NCBI RefSeq assembly: GCF_964204645.1
Contig: NC_134026.1
Span: 24,818,650-24,882,649 of the forward strand
Source: Tubulanus polymorphus
Taxonomy: Eukaryota > Nemertea > Palaeonemertea > Tubulaniformes > Tubulanidae
DNA: 64,000 bases
Reading direction: 5' to 3'
The notes under the pieces are model-generated. The model saw only the letters and a list, made by a program, of their open reading frames with translations, was not told where the DNA came from and did not search any database. Shown here one piece after another: positions 46,715 to 59,737 of this stretch. The number at the start of each line of letters is the position of its first letter. Positions within the stretch are counted from its first letter, which is position 1. The position numbers and the translations under genes are program-made.

Positions 46715-49700
46715 TTAACTGCTAGTGGTCGCTGGACAGCGCGAACTTGGCAAAAACCAGCTACGCACAAAGACTTCTGGTTTCCAGACAGGTTCACCGG
46801 TTGGTTTACTCATATCAGCCGTTTTCTCCATATTGAAATCTCCGCACAAACCTCTGATGTTCGAGAACCAGAATGGCGAAGGCTACAAAAAATAATGCGT
46901 CATATTCAACATCAGTTAATATGAAACAATTAAGTTAGGAATTGAAATACAATAAAATAACAGCTTTATTTACTTTAACAATTACGTCCTTGAGGTTTGT
47001 TTTTACGGTAAGTAGGGAAATTCGGCTGTTGATGACGACGACACCAGCTTTACTGATTCGAATTGACAAGATAATCCAAGAGCTGAAAGAAAGACAATCG
47101 AACAATCGAACTACTCTGTGTCATCACGAAAGCTAAGACGCATGACGAAATAATTGTTGAAGGTTACCTAGGATTATTCGGTTGACGGCGGATGATGAAT
47201 GTTTGTTCTGTGAGGATAGATATTGGTTCTCCATTGATTTCTATAACAGGGGAAACCGTTGAACCTTGGGATGGACGAACAATGATAATACGTCCATCAA
47301 CAATCACTTTCACTATCTGAAACGAAATTCAAATTTTCAAAATATAACCATCAACTCATTGAAACTTATTGAATACCCATTGATGAAAGTCTTATCACAA
47401 TATTCAAATGATAAATGAAAATGGTTACCTTCATATTTGATTGCGGAACGATTGTAGCAGTGACAGCCATTTTCGGTTGTGGAGTTGCATCAGCTGCAAG
47501 AACCATTTCACACGGAACCGAAGGAACCTTAGCGAACATTCCATCAAACGTCATCACTTCATTGGCTGCGGTGAGTTGACATTTTGCGGGTAATCGGAAG
47601 TTAGAAAGGTGTTTCCACAGAACATTATACTCGTACGGATGGCTGGAGGGTATTAGGGCCGTAGGATCGAACATCATTGGGATGTGGCTGTATTCCTCTA
47701 CTGCTGTTGGTGTTTGCAGTTTCCAATACGCCTAGAAACAATCATTGTTCGAGGGGTCACACAATTTTGTAGCTTTTCATAAAGCAAAAAGAAGAAAGAA
47801 GCTTATCGAGGCTTACCTTGTACATTTCGGGCAAGAACTTGGCATGTATCACAACCTGTCCCGGTGTATTCGAAATTCCAGTATCACGGATCCAGGATCT
47901 GGCAAAAAGCCAGTTTCTTAGGTAGTGACGAGCAACATGGGCAACTCTCCACAAAGGAAGTGGAACCTGAATATGTTTAAAAAAGATATGATAAATCTAT
48001 ACTCAAAACCCCTTGAATTTCCACACAAAACAAAAACAAAACATACCTCAGTTATGGGATAGTGAATCTCAACTTTCATTTGATTCAAAGCATACATGAA
48101 CTTCTTCAGTCTCATACATGATGGAGCTAGGATGCTCCCTGCGCGTCTTTCCTTTTGACAAATTTGATATTCCGGTAATCTTTCGAACAATCTTTTCTGC
48201 TCGAACTCTTGCTGTTCTTGCGATTTCTCGAAATGCACCTACGATGTTAGATTAAATTCAAATACTTGTAACCGTCACTATCTGATATTGTCGAGACAAA
48301 TCATCATACTTTGATTACTTGTTTAATTACTTGTTAACTACGATTGATTTATGCAATGATTGCGTCAAATAAAGAGTATAAACTATAAAACTTTTCGTTA
48401 CCTGCATCCAGATCTTCTTGCTATCAGTACATTCCTCTCCCCACATATACTCCCAAGTCATTGTTCGGCTGATTTCGCTAGCTGGTAGAGGTTGCGTAAA
48501 CGTTGGAACTGGTAATTGTGGATGTCGATAAACCCCTTTAGCACAAATCTTAAAAAAATTTTTGATGAACATATCGTTCATTTCTATCAAATATTCAAAT
48601 TTCAAACATGAGAAATACATTGAAATGCATCTATAGATTTACCTTAAATGGAGTCGCTGCGTAGTTTGGAAGAGGACTGCGGATGATGTTCACTCTGATA
48701 TTCTTCGTCAAAGCTCCCGCTGAATGAATGTTCATTTCTAGTTTAACGTATCGTTCGGTTTGTCCATTTCTAATTCCCATTATTTTGACGGCGGCTTCGA
48801 CATTGGTTTTTTTCCAGCTGGATTGTGTAGAACCGGCTGCTGGATTAATTTGATCATCGGTACTTTCAGATTTCTCTCCACTTGTTGACCAAAGCCATGA
48901 CCAACTGGATTGACCGGTCGACTCTGATTCACCGGATTGGCTTGATTGACTCGACTGTTGCATTGGTACCGAAGATGGGTTACAGGTTGATTCGATAACG
49001 ATCTTTTCCGGTGTCATGTGACCAGGACGGGCGAAGATGCGCATTGATTTCATTCCAGTCCATGGGCAAATCTTCTCGCTGAGACTAGCTTCTGGTCGTG
49101 CAGTTGCCTCTATTTCAGCGACAAATTCAATTCCGAGTGAGTTCTTTCCAAACGACATGGTTTTCTAATGCGAACAAAAGAAACGGTTTAAATTTGGCTG
49201 CGTGACAATTCAATAGTATTCTAGTGATTGATACGTTAAATAAGACGAACAACTACCTTTTGAGTGGAGTATAGACTTTCAGGTCGAATTGGCCATGCAG
49301 GATTACTTCCTTGAGGTATGATATTTTTCATATCTACAGATTTATGAACTCCGGAGTATCCAGGTGTGATCGTCTCAACAAAAGTTACTGGTTTTACATG
49401 AAGATCAATTAGTCGTAATTCCTAAATATGAATACATAGATGAAGCAAGCGAGATGTTTCCACCACAGATCTCAAACATAGTTAGTTGGAAGTTTGTTAA
49501 TACCTGTTGAATTGTTGGAACACTAATTTCAATCTTTCTAGTAGCCCATGTGTATTTGACTTCAGCATTGATAGGAGTATTACTCAGTAATTGAACGGTA
49601 GCTTTTGTTCCAGCACGCAAGAAGGGCACGGCAACTCCCATTGTCAACTCGACATCAGTAACCAATCTTTGAAAGAAAATTTACAGTTCATTTAACTATA

Positions 49701-52700
49701 TACGTTATATTCAATAAATTCAAAGCGAATTTGATACGTCACATTCAATTACTTACTTAGGTGTAGCAATAATTTTGGCCGTCGCAAATTGTGGCATTGC
49801 TCGTGCCCGTTTTTCCTTAAAGATACTTGGTTCAACTCTCAATGACACCTGACTTTTCCACTTGAGATGGGCCAACGCAGTTAGATTCAGGGAAACTGGC
49901 AGACCAACGAATGTCGGAACTTTGACAATTGCATCTTCAACAACCATAGTCTTTTCGACATTCCAAGATTTTCCGCTTCTCAGTTCAGACTCAATATTGC
50001 TGATTGCAATCTTTCCAGTTTCAAATATTGTACGAATGACTTCATTGTTTAAAGTGAACATTCTCAATTCATGGCCAAACATCTTCATGTAAATCATGCC
50101 CTTGAAGGCTTCCGGTGTCACTGCCTTCATGTTTAGCTGAAATGGTAAAGATAGTTGTCTCCAAGTCTTACGTATTCATAACAAATCGAATTGATGCAAA
50201 TACGTGCGAAAGACGAATTCACCTCCAGAGAGGAATATCAAATTCTATATTTATTTTTCAGTTGCAAAAATGCATTATAACATAAAGTTCATCCGAATGA
50301 TAGCTTTATCAAATTTACTGCAGCAATGTACCTTGCTTCTGATGTCGTTGAGTTCACCTTCAGGAGAGACGCTTCGTTTCTGGCGTGGTTTAAGGATATC
50401 TAGAACGGTCTTCGATTTGCGTACTGATCCGTATGGTCCCCACAGTTTTTCCATTAGTGTCTGCAGACCCTCGGTATAGAATCCAGCCTGTGCGCATTGG
50501 AAATAATTCGGTTATCAGATGATTATATGGATGATAAAGAAGATAATTATTAATTGCATCGTGATTTTACCTCAACGATATCAACGGAATGTCCGAGAAT
50601 GTGAGTATTCAGTTTCATGTTACCAGACTGGGGAAGGAAAGATCTACGCGTTGGAATCATGGACATATCCCAAGCACCAGCGATTCCCATAGATACTGAA
50701 TAAGAAATACAGATCTCCTTGAAAATATGGAAATCTCGACATTGCGATATATATCGCTGTTATTCTTACCGGATTTGTATGGAATATGAACGCGTGTGGG
50801 CATCAGAATGTTCATTGGAATTGGTTTCGCAAAATGCAGAGCAAGCATCATCTTTTTTGCCCTGTAAATTAAAATGTTTTAGAATTTGTCTTCAGTGTTT
50901 CGAATGGCAATCAGAGATGGCAATGAATTTGGTCGAATACTCACATTTTAAGGCAGCATGGGTGGCTGGACATAGATACTTGTTTCATGTGGTTAAAGAT
51001 ATAGGAGGCAACATGAAGATTTTGTTCTCTGTGAAGATTGTTGGCGATTGTTTGTAGCAGGGCGAATTCTGGTTCGGCTTCAGAAAGAATGACGTAGGAT
51101 GCAACACGTAATTGAGTCGATTCGATCGGATTGTTCAGATATGGCCAGAGCATTGTTTTTACCTACATGAAAAAAGCGTAATGCAAGATATGTTTCAGTA
51201 TCAAGTCCGGATACAAAAGGGGCACATTATAGGCGAAATGCTACCTACTTTTTGTTGAATAGCATGAACCAAGTGACGAAGGGAATAAATGGCTTGGACT
51301 CGAATTATTTTTGGAGCGTTTATATCAGATATGACTTTTTCCAAGTATGGAACATGCTCAATCAATCCAGCATTTCCGATTACTTTCAGTGCCAATAGAC
51401 GCTCAGGTTCGGATTGAGCTGCGCGGAATAAAGCAAGGATCTCTTGGCTGTAATGACGTGTCAGTGCACTCAATCTTTGTGCGGTGATCTGCCCTTCTAC
51501 AAGAATATTGCCAAAATGTCTCTGATGGATGTCGGATGAGCTAGGTCTTGGATGATTACTGATTACTAATCGGTGAATTAGAGCTCCCGCTGCCAACCAA
51601 CAAGTTTGTTTTGGTTGTACTTGCTTCATAACCGATGGATCTTTGCAGATGGCCTGTAAAACAAAACTACAAATGAGATCAAATAATCTTAAGTTAACCC
51701 CATGAAGGAGATGATGTGAACTGTACCAATATCTCGGTGATGTATTCTGGCATAGGCTCATAAGTAATAGGAATAGTACTCAGGATGAACGACATTTCAC
51801 TAGCGTCTTTGATCAGTTGACTTTGAATGCTTGCTTTTATCAGTTGAAGAGCTGGCATAGTTCTCAATGTTGGCAACAGGTTCCAAACAATACGTCTAGT
51901 GGTAAAGAATACACTCGTAGAAATTAGAATCAAATGCCAATGAGAATATCTATTCTATCTAATCTAATACGAACCTGACTCTCATGTGGGAGGGATTTCC
52001 ACTACTTGGTTGTAAATAAGGTTTGATCAAGCTGTTAAGGGTAGTGAGTGGGCATTTTCTCAATTCCTTGATCAAAGTTGTGATCCATTCAGGTTTGGGT
52101 AATTCTGTTTCTGGTAATGCTGATATTAAACGGATAATCCTTTCAATCTTCAAACAAAAAATGTATGTTTCGTAAAAATTGCAACTAATTTTTTGACATA
52201 TTTATCTTCAAAAAAATAGAATACCTCAGTTACTGTAGCCGACGGTGCCTGCGTAGGAATCGCTGCCCCTATGATTCCAGGTATGATCATTCTGAGGCCT
52301 TCAGGAGCAGGTTTCATGGTTGGTACTGGGATCGGTCGGCTGATCGGCCGAATGGCACTTACTTTTGTCCATTGACTAGAATGAAACATAGAGGGGTTGA
52401 GTTGTAAACCATGAAATGTTGCTTTTAAAGCTATGGGTGGGAGAAAAACGTATAAACTTACTGCATGAATGTGGTGATGCTTCCCATCGAAACATTAACT
52501 GGATAAACTACAACTTGACTCCTGACTTCAGCCGTATCAACTAAAAACTTTCGGCCAGATTTGTACAATTTGTAATGAATTGTGGTACCTGGTTTGGCGA
52601 TCCATGCTTTCTGTAAATACGGAAAAAGCGAACGATCATTTTGCGTACGATAAATATTTGTTGAAATAATTGGATGACAAAATCTCAAAAGAAATCTCAA

Positions 52701-54078
52701 ACTTACATTCGCATACGGAATGTCGTTGCAGTTGTGTCCTTTGATATTGGATTTCTCCATGAGTGGAACGTTTGAACAACGATTGTGATCAACTGTTTTA
52801 GTTAGATTCATGACCATCCATCCGCTATCAGCTCCAGACATCATTGGGGCCGCCCATTGACTGTAGAACGTTTCGCAGCTTCCAACCGTGCTTTCCTGTA
52901 ACGAATGATACCAAATAATTGTAGCCATTCATGAAAATATGCATCACAAATCTTTAAAAAATCTAATATCTAATCTTGAGAGTCATACCTCCATAACTTT
53001 GAAAGCCTTAGATTCCGAAGCTTTTGAGAAGGATTTTCTGTATAAATGAGCGTGGATGTTTTGGTCAGCCATCGTCTTTCTTCCTTCAAGATCAACTTGT
53101 AAAAGACTGAGAAGTCCTTTTTTGATGTTCATTGACCAAATAGCGTCGATTTCTGCTACTTGCACCTCACTTATGATTCCGTCAATATATCTACAACCCC
53201 AAAAAGTGACTTTATTACATTCATTTCTATCTGAGTAATATTCGTTCGAGTCTGTTCTTAGTTGCTTTTTTACAGGGATATATTCCAACGTTACCAACAT
53301 TCCAACATACCTGAATTGAACTGGTTTCATGATATCAACTTTCAGTTTCTCCGCAACTGATCCGGAAACTTCAGTGAAGACATTAAGTGGAAGTGGGTCT
53401 GAAAATGCAGTCGGTTTTGGTATTTCTTTGTTCACTTGGTAGAATCGTGGTGCGGCCACCTGAAGAAGAATTCCAAGCATTAAAAGCCGATTTCATAAAC
53501 AATGTGTCAACTAAACGTATTCAATAACGAAATAACTGTACCTGTAGAACAACTCTGGTTTCATCCAAAAATTGCAGACGAACGGTACATTTTACCTTCA
53601 ATCCAGAAGCAAGTCGACTGAGTTCGGGAAGACCTGTCACGGCCTGACTCACGGTGTCGTACTCAAATTCGTATCGTGGCTGGAAAACTACAATTTCAAC
53701 ACAAAAACATAATTTTCCAAAAACCTTTGAAACTGTATTCAAGAATATTAAAGAATTTCAAGGAATGAACTAAATATTATTCAAAACCCTTTTGAATAAA
53801 TTAGATTTAAGATCAATAATCGTACCTTTTTTCCAGCTGATATCATTATCAGCGGCTAGAAAATAAATGACATTAATATAATCAATATCAAATCAATATG
53901 GAATTATTTCTGCAAATTCTGCTATTTTGCAAAATGTCATAAACCTCCAATGAGTCTTTCATATATGAAGATTCAGTAACATAATCGGATTTTTGCAATA
54001 AAAGATGTGTAACAGTATGAGAAATATTTGCTTACCTGCCAAACAGGCACCAATGAAAAGTAGAATGATAGGTTTCAT
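46715..54078 (-). CDS. Vitellogenin-like large lipid transfer protein, copy B (inverted paralogue)
   Basis: Same architecture as copy A. 26 exons: 54078-54036, 53855-53826, 53687-53542, 53459-53311, 53190-52989, 52895-52707, 52610-52462, 52375-52225, 52147-51975, 51895-51727, 51653-51249, 51162-50945, 50861-50770, 50695-50571, 50487-50332, 50136-49757, 49666-49504, 49421-49257, 49164-48643, 48548-48402, 48238-48047, 47966-47817, 47731-47429, 47316-47168, 47082-46974, 46882-46715; 1614 residues. Signal peptide MKPIILLFIGACLA, furin site RQKR, Ser-rich stretch and vWD GLCG are all present. The last exon has a different C-terminus (FLPSSRCPATTSS against FLPSQRCTVAPVAPAM in A). Exon lengths match copy A in exons 1-25, so both genes look functional. 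Confidence 0.9.
46715..54078 (-). repeat. Right arm of the inverted gene duplication
   Basis: Mirror of 35650-42838; the 3.9 kb spacer between the arms holds SELENON. Confidence 0.9.
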
Positions 54079-54138
54079 CTCGCTGGTCCACACTTTAGAC
54101 CCCAAGAATCAATTGATATTTTCAGCGTTCAGGCATGG

Positions 54139-54146
54139 TTTATATA
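54139..54146 (-). promoter_or_regulatory. TATA box of vitellogenin B
   Basis: TATATAAA on the minus strand, about 61 bp upstream of the ATG at 54078. Confidence 0.6.
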
Positions 54147-55048
54147 GCAGACAATTCTATCAAAACAATCGGACATGAGGCGACATTGGGTAAACTTCAA
54201 GATATTTGCACGCCAACATCTAAGTTCATTAAGGGATTGTTGTCAAAGTTTTCCCGATATCACTGCGTATTCTATTGGCGAATGAATTTTTGTTGAATTC
54301 TGTCGGTACATAATTCTTGAGAAGGTCCCAAATAATTGTTTATGTCATTAGTTTTGAAATCAGAATGAGATTAGGTTTGGACTAGAGTCACCTTATGATC
54401 CGTCAATTTTTAAGTGTTGAGTGCTTTGCACCCCCATCGCCACTGACTTGCATCGGAATACAAAAAATAATGATATAGGACACGTTATAGATTTTTGATA
54501 TTAGTACAAGTTCTAACATGATATTAGAGTTTATACTGAATCATAGCATTTCTATTTCGTGAAAAATTCACATTTGATTCTGCACGAAAATTTGCCCACT
54601 TTGTTTATAGAAATTGATTCAATAAGACGATCGTACTTGAAATTCACTAACAAATTTTTTGTATTCACTTTCTTAGTATTTCTATATAATATTTTAAGAT
54701 TAATTACAACGACATGGAAAGGAAGGTTCATGGCTTTAAATCAATATTGGAGCACTCTAAGTGATTACAGTATATCATATTGAAGTGTTCCCATTTAGAA
54801 TGATATATTTTATCTATCATATCTTTGAAAAAAGATTTATGAACTCATGACACTTTACTGGCAGATAAAGTCAAGTGCATACAAGTGAAAGTGATACTTT
54901 TGAAAAATGTATGCTTAGATGGACATTGCCGCATCGATGAATTAGCAAGGAAAAGTTCTTAATAACAACTTTGGATGTATAGATTTCTATCATCAAAGAA
55001 TAGAAAAAATCGGTAAAATCACTAAACAAACGATATTCTTTTTAGCAT

Positions 55049-55090
55049 TTTAGACGTAGTTTATTGAGATTTAGACGTAGTTTATTGAGA
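55049..55090. repeat. Two tandem copies of a 21-bp unit
   Basis: TTTAGACGTAGTTTATTGAG is repeated once directly behind itself; copies are essentially identical, so the duplication is recent. Confidence 0.8.
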
Positions 55091-55134
55091 AATATACAAT
55101 ATATGGACCAGTTAGTTCTTGGCGTGGTGATTCC

Positions 55135-58100
55135 TTATAAGTAGTGCGTCACTGTCTCTAAAAAAAATTGTTCAAACGTGATGATCAGAGAAAGGGAAAT
55201 ATGTTTTGTTAAATAAATATCTTTGAAATATGTTTTGTTCTTATGATCCATTGAAAATATTTTTAAATATGAAAAAAGAAAGTTTTGAATTAACACCTTT
55301 GTATAATTGGTTACCGCGAGTAGTACACATAATTTCTACTCCGTTACCCCATGTCCAGCTCGAACCGACTGGCACGGTGTCCTGGCTATATTCATGGGCA
55401 CGACAGTTCTCAGCTGAAAAAAAGAGAATAAAACAGTCAAATTGCTCATCATAAGATTTGTCACTATTCAGAATAAAAATGATAAGCCCACGGGTGAAAC
55501 CAATAATTCGAGTTGAGTATTCAAACGGTCAAACACATTAGGCCGGGTTTTTACTAATGAGACTAAAACCTCCATACCTTGACAAACCCCGCACATCTCT
55601 GGACAGGTATCGAACACCACTGTGATGTTGCAATTATCCGGAGTATGGGGTATACGGACATTGGAGTAATGTAGACCGCATTTGATATCTTGTGGTGTCT
55701 TACAAACCTTGGTTTTCACTGCCGCAGCTGATACTACAAACATTATATATAATTCACGATTCTTTCCTCAATGATAAACGGTTATGCAAGGATGTCTTAC
55801 CGTCATATAACAAATCATAATCGGTAACGTCTGGAAAAAAACAAGCAATTCAACATTGAATTGATACTTTCCTTTCAATATTCTCTGATCACGATTTAGG
55901 ATTAGATTTCGAGATTATTTTATCCGCTTACATTCGATCACCTTATTGCCAGTGATATCACAAACAATCGTCGCCTTCGTGACTTTGTTTCCAGAACGGC
56001 AGGTAACCTGATACTTATCTCCGATATTCACATATTCTCCATACTTGCCTCCATACTTTTGACATCGGGTCACTGATGAAATAACCAGCAGCGATTAAAG
56101 GTATTTCGAAATGTAAGTGTTTGTCATCGACTATAAACATAAACCTACTTTGGCATGAATCTTTAGAACATAAACTTCTACATCCATCCTCACATTTCAA
56201 AGTGATGCCACAGGCTGCATTCTCATCCTCGGGCTTACAGGGTTCTAATTCTATAAATGAATATATCATATATCATTTGTCGAAAATTATGAATAATTGC
56301 CCAACCTAGATGCAGTGATATCTATAAGTCACCTAGGAGCCGGTTAGAAATAAGAAACAATTTAGAAAAAAACTAATGTTCAAGCAATTTCGATGTTCGG
56401 ATTTATTCTTTAATACATATGATTACCACAAAGCCCGGACGCTTCATTGTACACAAGTGGCTTCGGACATTCTGAACCCTTCACACCAGATGGATACGGC
56501 CTGTGGATGGAGTTTCTATAATTCCCACTACGGAGAGGTGTATAAAATCACAAGAAGAAATATCAACATTGATATCCATTGAGGTTATTGTTCGGAAACT
56601 GAATTTTGATGAATTAAACAGAATAGAATAATCATCATGTCTACCTACCCAGGTCCATAGTTGCACATTAGATACGGAACTTTTCCGCAAATAGCAAAAC
56701 CACAACCAATATACTGCGTAGTCGCCCATACTAGCTGTTATTGTAAGTGTGGGAAATCATTTTTCATCATACAGTCGTAAACCAATAAAAAAAGTAAGAG
56801 TGATTTTCAATAAGAATCTATTCATTTCAATCTGAAAACTTTACCTGGGTATAATGCCCCACTTTCATAATGTCTTTGATTGTAGTAACATTGTATACGA
56901 AGTTCTTATATTCATCAAAGAAATAGGATATTGCCCGAACATTATCGTTAACGTTCCAAGCGGCGTTCTGACCAACAAACATCCACTGCTCTGAAAAATG
57001 TTCGCTCAATTCACAACTATACCATTGCGCACGTGACGGTTGAGATAAATTATGTTACAAAGTTTGCTGGAAGCAAATAACTTTTTGTACGTATCATCTG
57101 AGATTGGTGGATTCTAATTTTCCAGACTAGATTTGTAGATTTCTAGATTATCAAATCTGTTGCGTAAGGATGAGTAGGTATTTAGCATTGTTTATATACA
57201 CAAAATCTAAGTAGCACTACATAATACATAAGAAATAATAAAACTCTGTTGGAAGCAGTTTCAGGAACATGAATAAGGTAAAATATACTTGTCATCCGAG
57301 ACTTCCATGAATCATGGCGCCCTACAGGTCCGCATTCATTTGCCCAACCTTGTGCACTTGCTGCTATCTCATCGTTCCATATCTTAAACACGACCAAAAG
57401 TATGGGCAAATAAGTGAAATGAATATTGAAAATTCGTTTATTTATGTGATATTCAAAATATTGAATTGATATGCGACCTAACGCACTAATACTAATACTA
57501 ACAAGTAAAGACTAACCAATTTTAGCATTATGGAGGCTGGGACTCCTTCTCCATTTTCTCCTGTGTGATATCTCTCAACCGAGCCTCTGAGTTCGTTATG
57601 TTTATTCAAAATCAATTGCTGCTCATCGTAAGTCAAACCTATATATTGAAAAGCACTAAAACGTTAATCTATACAATTTCTTTAAGTGCGACCAGAAATC
57701 ATTTGAATAACAGCATTTACTCCATCTTTCTGGACATGTTATTTTGAATAAGATTTAATGATTGTTTGTTGTTTTGAAAAATATAGATCCCCCGCGTTCT
57801 TCGAACGCTTCACACCTTATGCATTATTTCGTATCTCAGTACTGTTTATTGGACATATTGGAAAATCAAAATGAGAAAACTATTCAAACTGAAATGAGAG
57901 ACGGCATAGAACTAATCCTCAACGAGACACTTTATAAAATATCGACATGTGGCAGAGGACCGTAGCAAGAGCCCAGTGTATACATGTTTTCCAGTGCCGT
58001 GCGAGTTTAAAGATTAAAACTACTAATAAAAATGCTCAATGCTAAAAATATTCAATTCTATCAGCAGCCTTTGCAACATATTTATTCGTTTCTAGAAAGA

Positions 58101-58890
58101 TATATTTCTATGAGATATATTAAACACTTTTGTATGGTAAAAACAATCGAATTACTGCATTTTTCGATATTGCAACCATGTGGTTTATTTTTACATGATA
58201 TAGCAATTGTTGTTTTAAAATCATGTATCGAAAATGCCATTTTGTTAAATCCGATAGAGCGAAAGTCCAAACAACTAGTCATAGCAAGAAAGTCAAGGCC
58301 AACAGTTGGATTTTAACAATCTAACAATGTCGTGGAAACTGTTACAATCAATATGTTGGTCTTGATTCTTTTTTTGCAATTTCGTTGAAATTAATGAAAT
58401 CGGTTTATTTTTATTGATACGTACCGGGCTTTTTGCGCTTATCTAACAAATGACAAGATGAATGCGTTTCGGCATAGCCTTTGGAATTGACTAGTTCTTG
58501 TGACGGGGTACAAAAGCTAGTGATGATAGAGCCCTTAAAATGATAATGATGATATACATAGTAAAAGTAAAATCATAGAATTTAGAATTATGAATTGAAC
58601 CACAGAATAGTATTTCAATTGATAATTAAAGCCGCTAGGGATTTATATATGAGTAAATATTGAATTCTGACTTACCTGAACAGTCGAAATAAGTAGTGAA
58701 TCTAAAAATAGAATAAAATCAGAATTTTATCAAAATTCAAAATTGGATTTAGAAATTGGCAAGTATGATTCCGTTCAAGCCAAAGCTAACTTCATACCAA
58801 AATGTGTTGCATTGCGTGTGGATTAAGTTAAATGCATACTAGAAAAAACAACGTACGAACAATTAGAAGAAATATTCCATTGGCATACAT
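55135..58890 (-). CDS. Secreted CAP-domain (CRISP-type) cysteine-rich protein
   Basis: Member of the CAP/SCP superfamily of extracellular proteins. Exons: 58890-58857, 58701-58676, 58533-58425, 57638-57517, 57382-57289, 56990-56845, 56734-56649, 56515-56427, 56250-56149, 56072-55932, 55830-55801, 55733-55578, 55413-55315, 55157-55135; 418 residues. Signal peptide MYANGIFLLIVHSLLISTVQG. CAP domain about 57-230: KHNELRGSV, WNDEIAASAQGWANEC, the signature GHYTQLVWATTQYIGCG and NYGPGGNSIHRPYPSG. Then a Cys-rich hinge-like segment (EPCKPEDENAACG, CEDGCRSLC) and two Cys-containing modules of unclear family. In the CAP site the usual GEN is GQN (Gln136), so one of the four pocket residues is changed; His70 and His174 are kept. 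The last exon is the least certain; reading through the donor at 55314 would give a different tail. No activity can be inferred. Confidence 0.82.
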
Positions 58891-59737
58891 GATGAAGTAA
58901 TCTTGAATCAGAATGATCCGTCCCAATCAAACGACGCCTTATACTTTAATCGCCAGCTGCTTCGCATAATATGATATCAGTATAAGTAAAACGCATGGTT
59001 CGTTTCAAATTATGAACACTGGTATACTATACTGATACTACACTTTACTTGAAACTATGGTAGTCGTTATTTCCACGATACGTACGCATTTACGTTGATA
59101 GAAAATCCAACTATAGGGAACGACCCGAGGTCTTAAAACTCAATCAATGTAAATGTCGAGATTAAAATATATTTTTCCAGTCGGCAATATCAAATCAAAT
59201 GTACATTAATATTAAAAAAAATATTCTAGTAGATGTTTCAAACGTCATACACCGTGATGCACTAGACTTCATAGTTATTCAATCTATGCTTTCGAGTTAA
59301 GTTGTATAGGCCTACGTAAAACTGTGAAATCCACTACGTGTATACTCTAAAAACCCAATAATTGCTTCATACATCAGAACACACCTCCGTGTAGAAAACT
59401 CGCAGCAATTTCATTTCGTGAATTATTTCAAAATGATTTTAAAATCCAGCCTTATTTGCTACTATAAGTATTTTGCAGTTATCAGAATGAGGTGTTGATT
59501 TCATTTGGGTCGTAGTTAATATTTTGATATAATTGATGTTGGTTTTGTTGACTGATGTAGTGTACATTGGTAATATTTGACAGCTCTAAATTGTTATTTT
59601 AAATAATTGAATATGTGAAGCAATTATCAATAGGCCGAAACATTATACATGGGGTGTTCATAAGTGCTGCGTCGGCTGTAACTTTGACTCGCAACTATGT
59701 AAATGTTCATGACCACAGCATCCACTCATTTGCGAAA
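58891..59737. promoter_or_regulatory. Divergent interval, CAP gene / Kv channel
   Basis: 847 bp head-to-head spacer, AT-rich. The Kv frame continues open above 59738 to 59615 but without an ATG, so it is treated as 5' UTR. Confidence 0.45.

Larger units (their letters stand above)
54079..55134. other. Vitellogenin B promoter and CAP gene 3' flank
   Basis: No coding exon found. It has the vitellogenin B TATA box, AT-rich sequence, and a short tandem repeat at 55049-55090. Confidence 0.5.

Noticed and set aside
57762-58316. Open frames in the large CAP-gene intron
   Set aside because: AT-rich, no recognisable domain, no splice partners in phase.
59615-59737. 41-codon N-terminal extension of the Kv channel
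   Set aside because: The frame has no ATG there; the ATG at 59738 has a better context and fits Kv N-termini.
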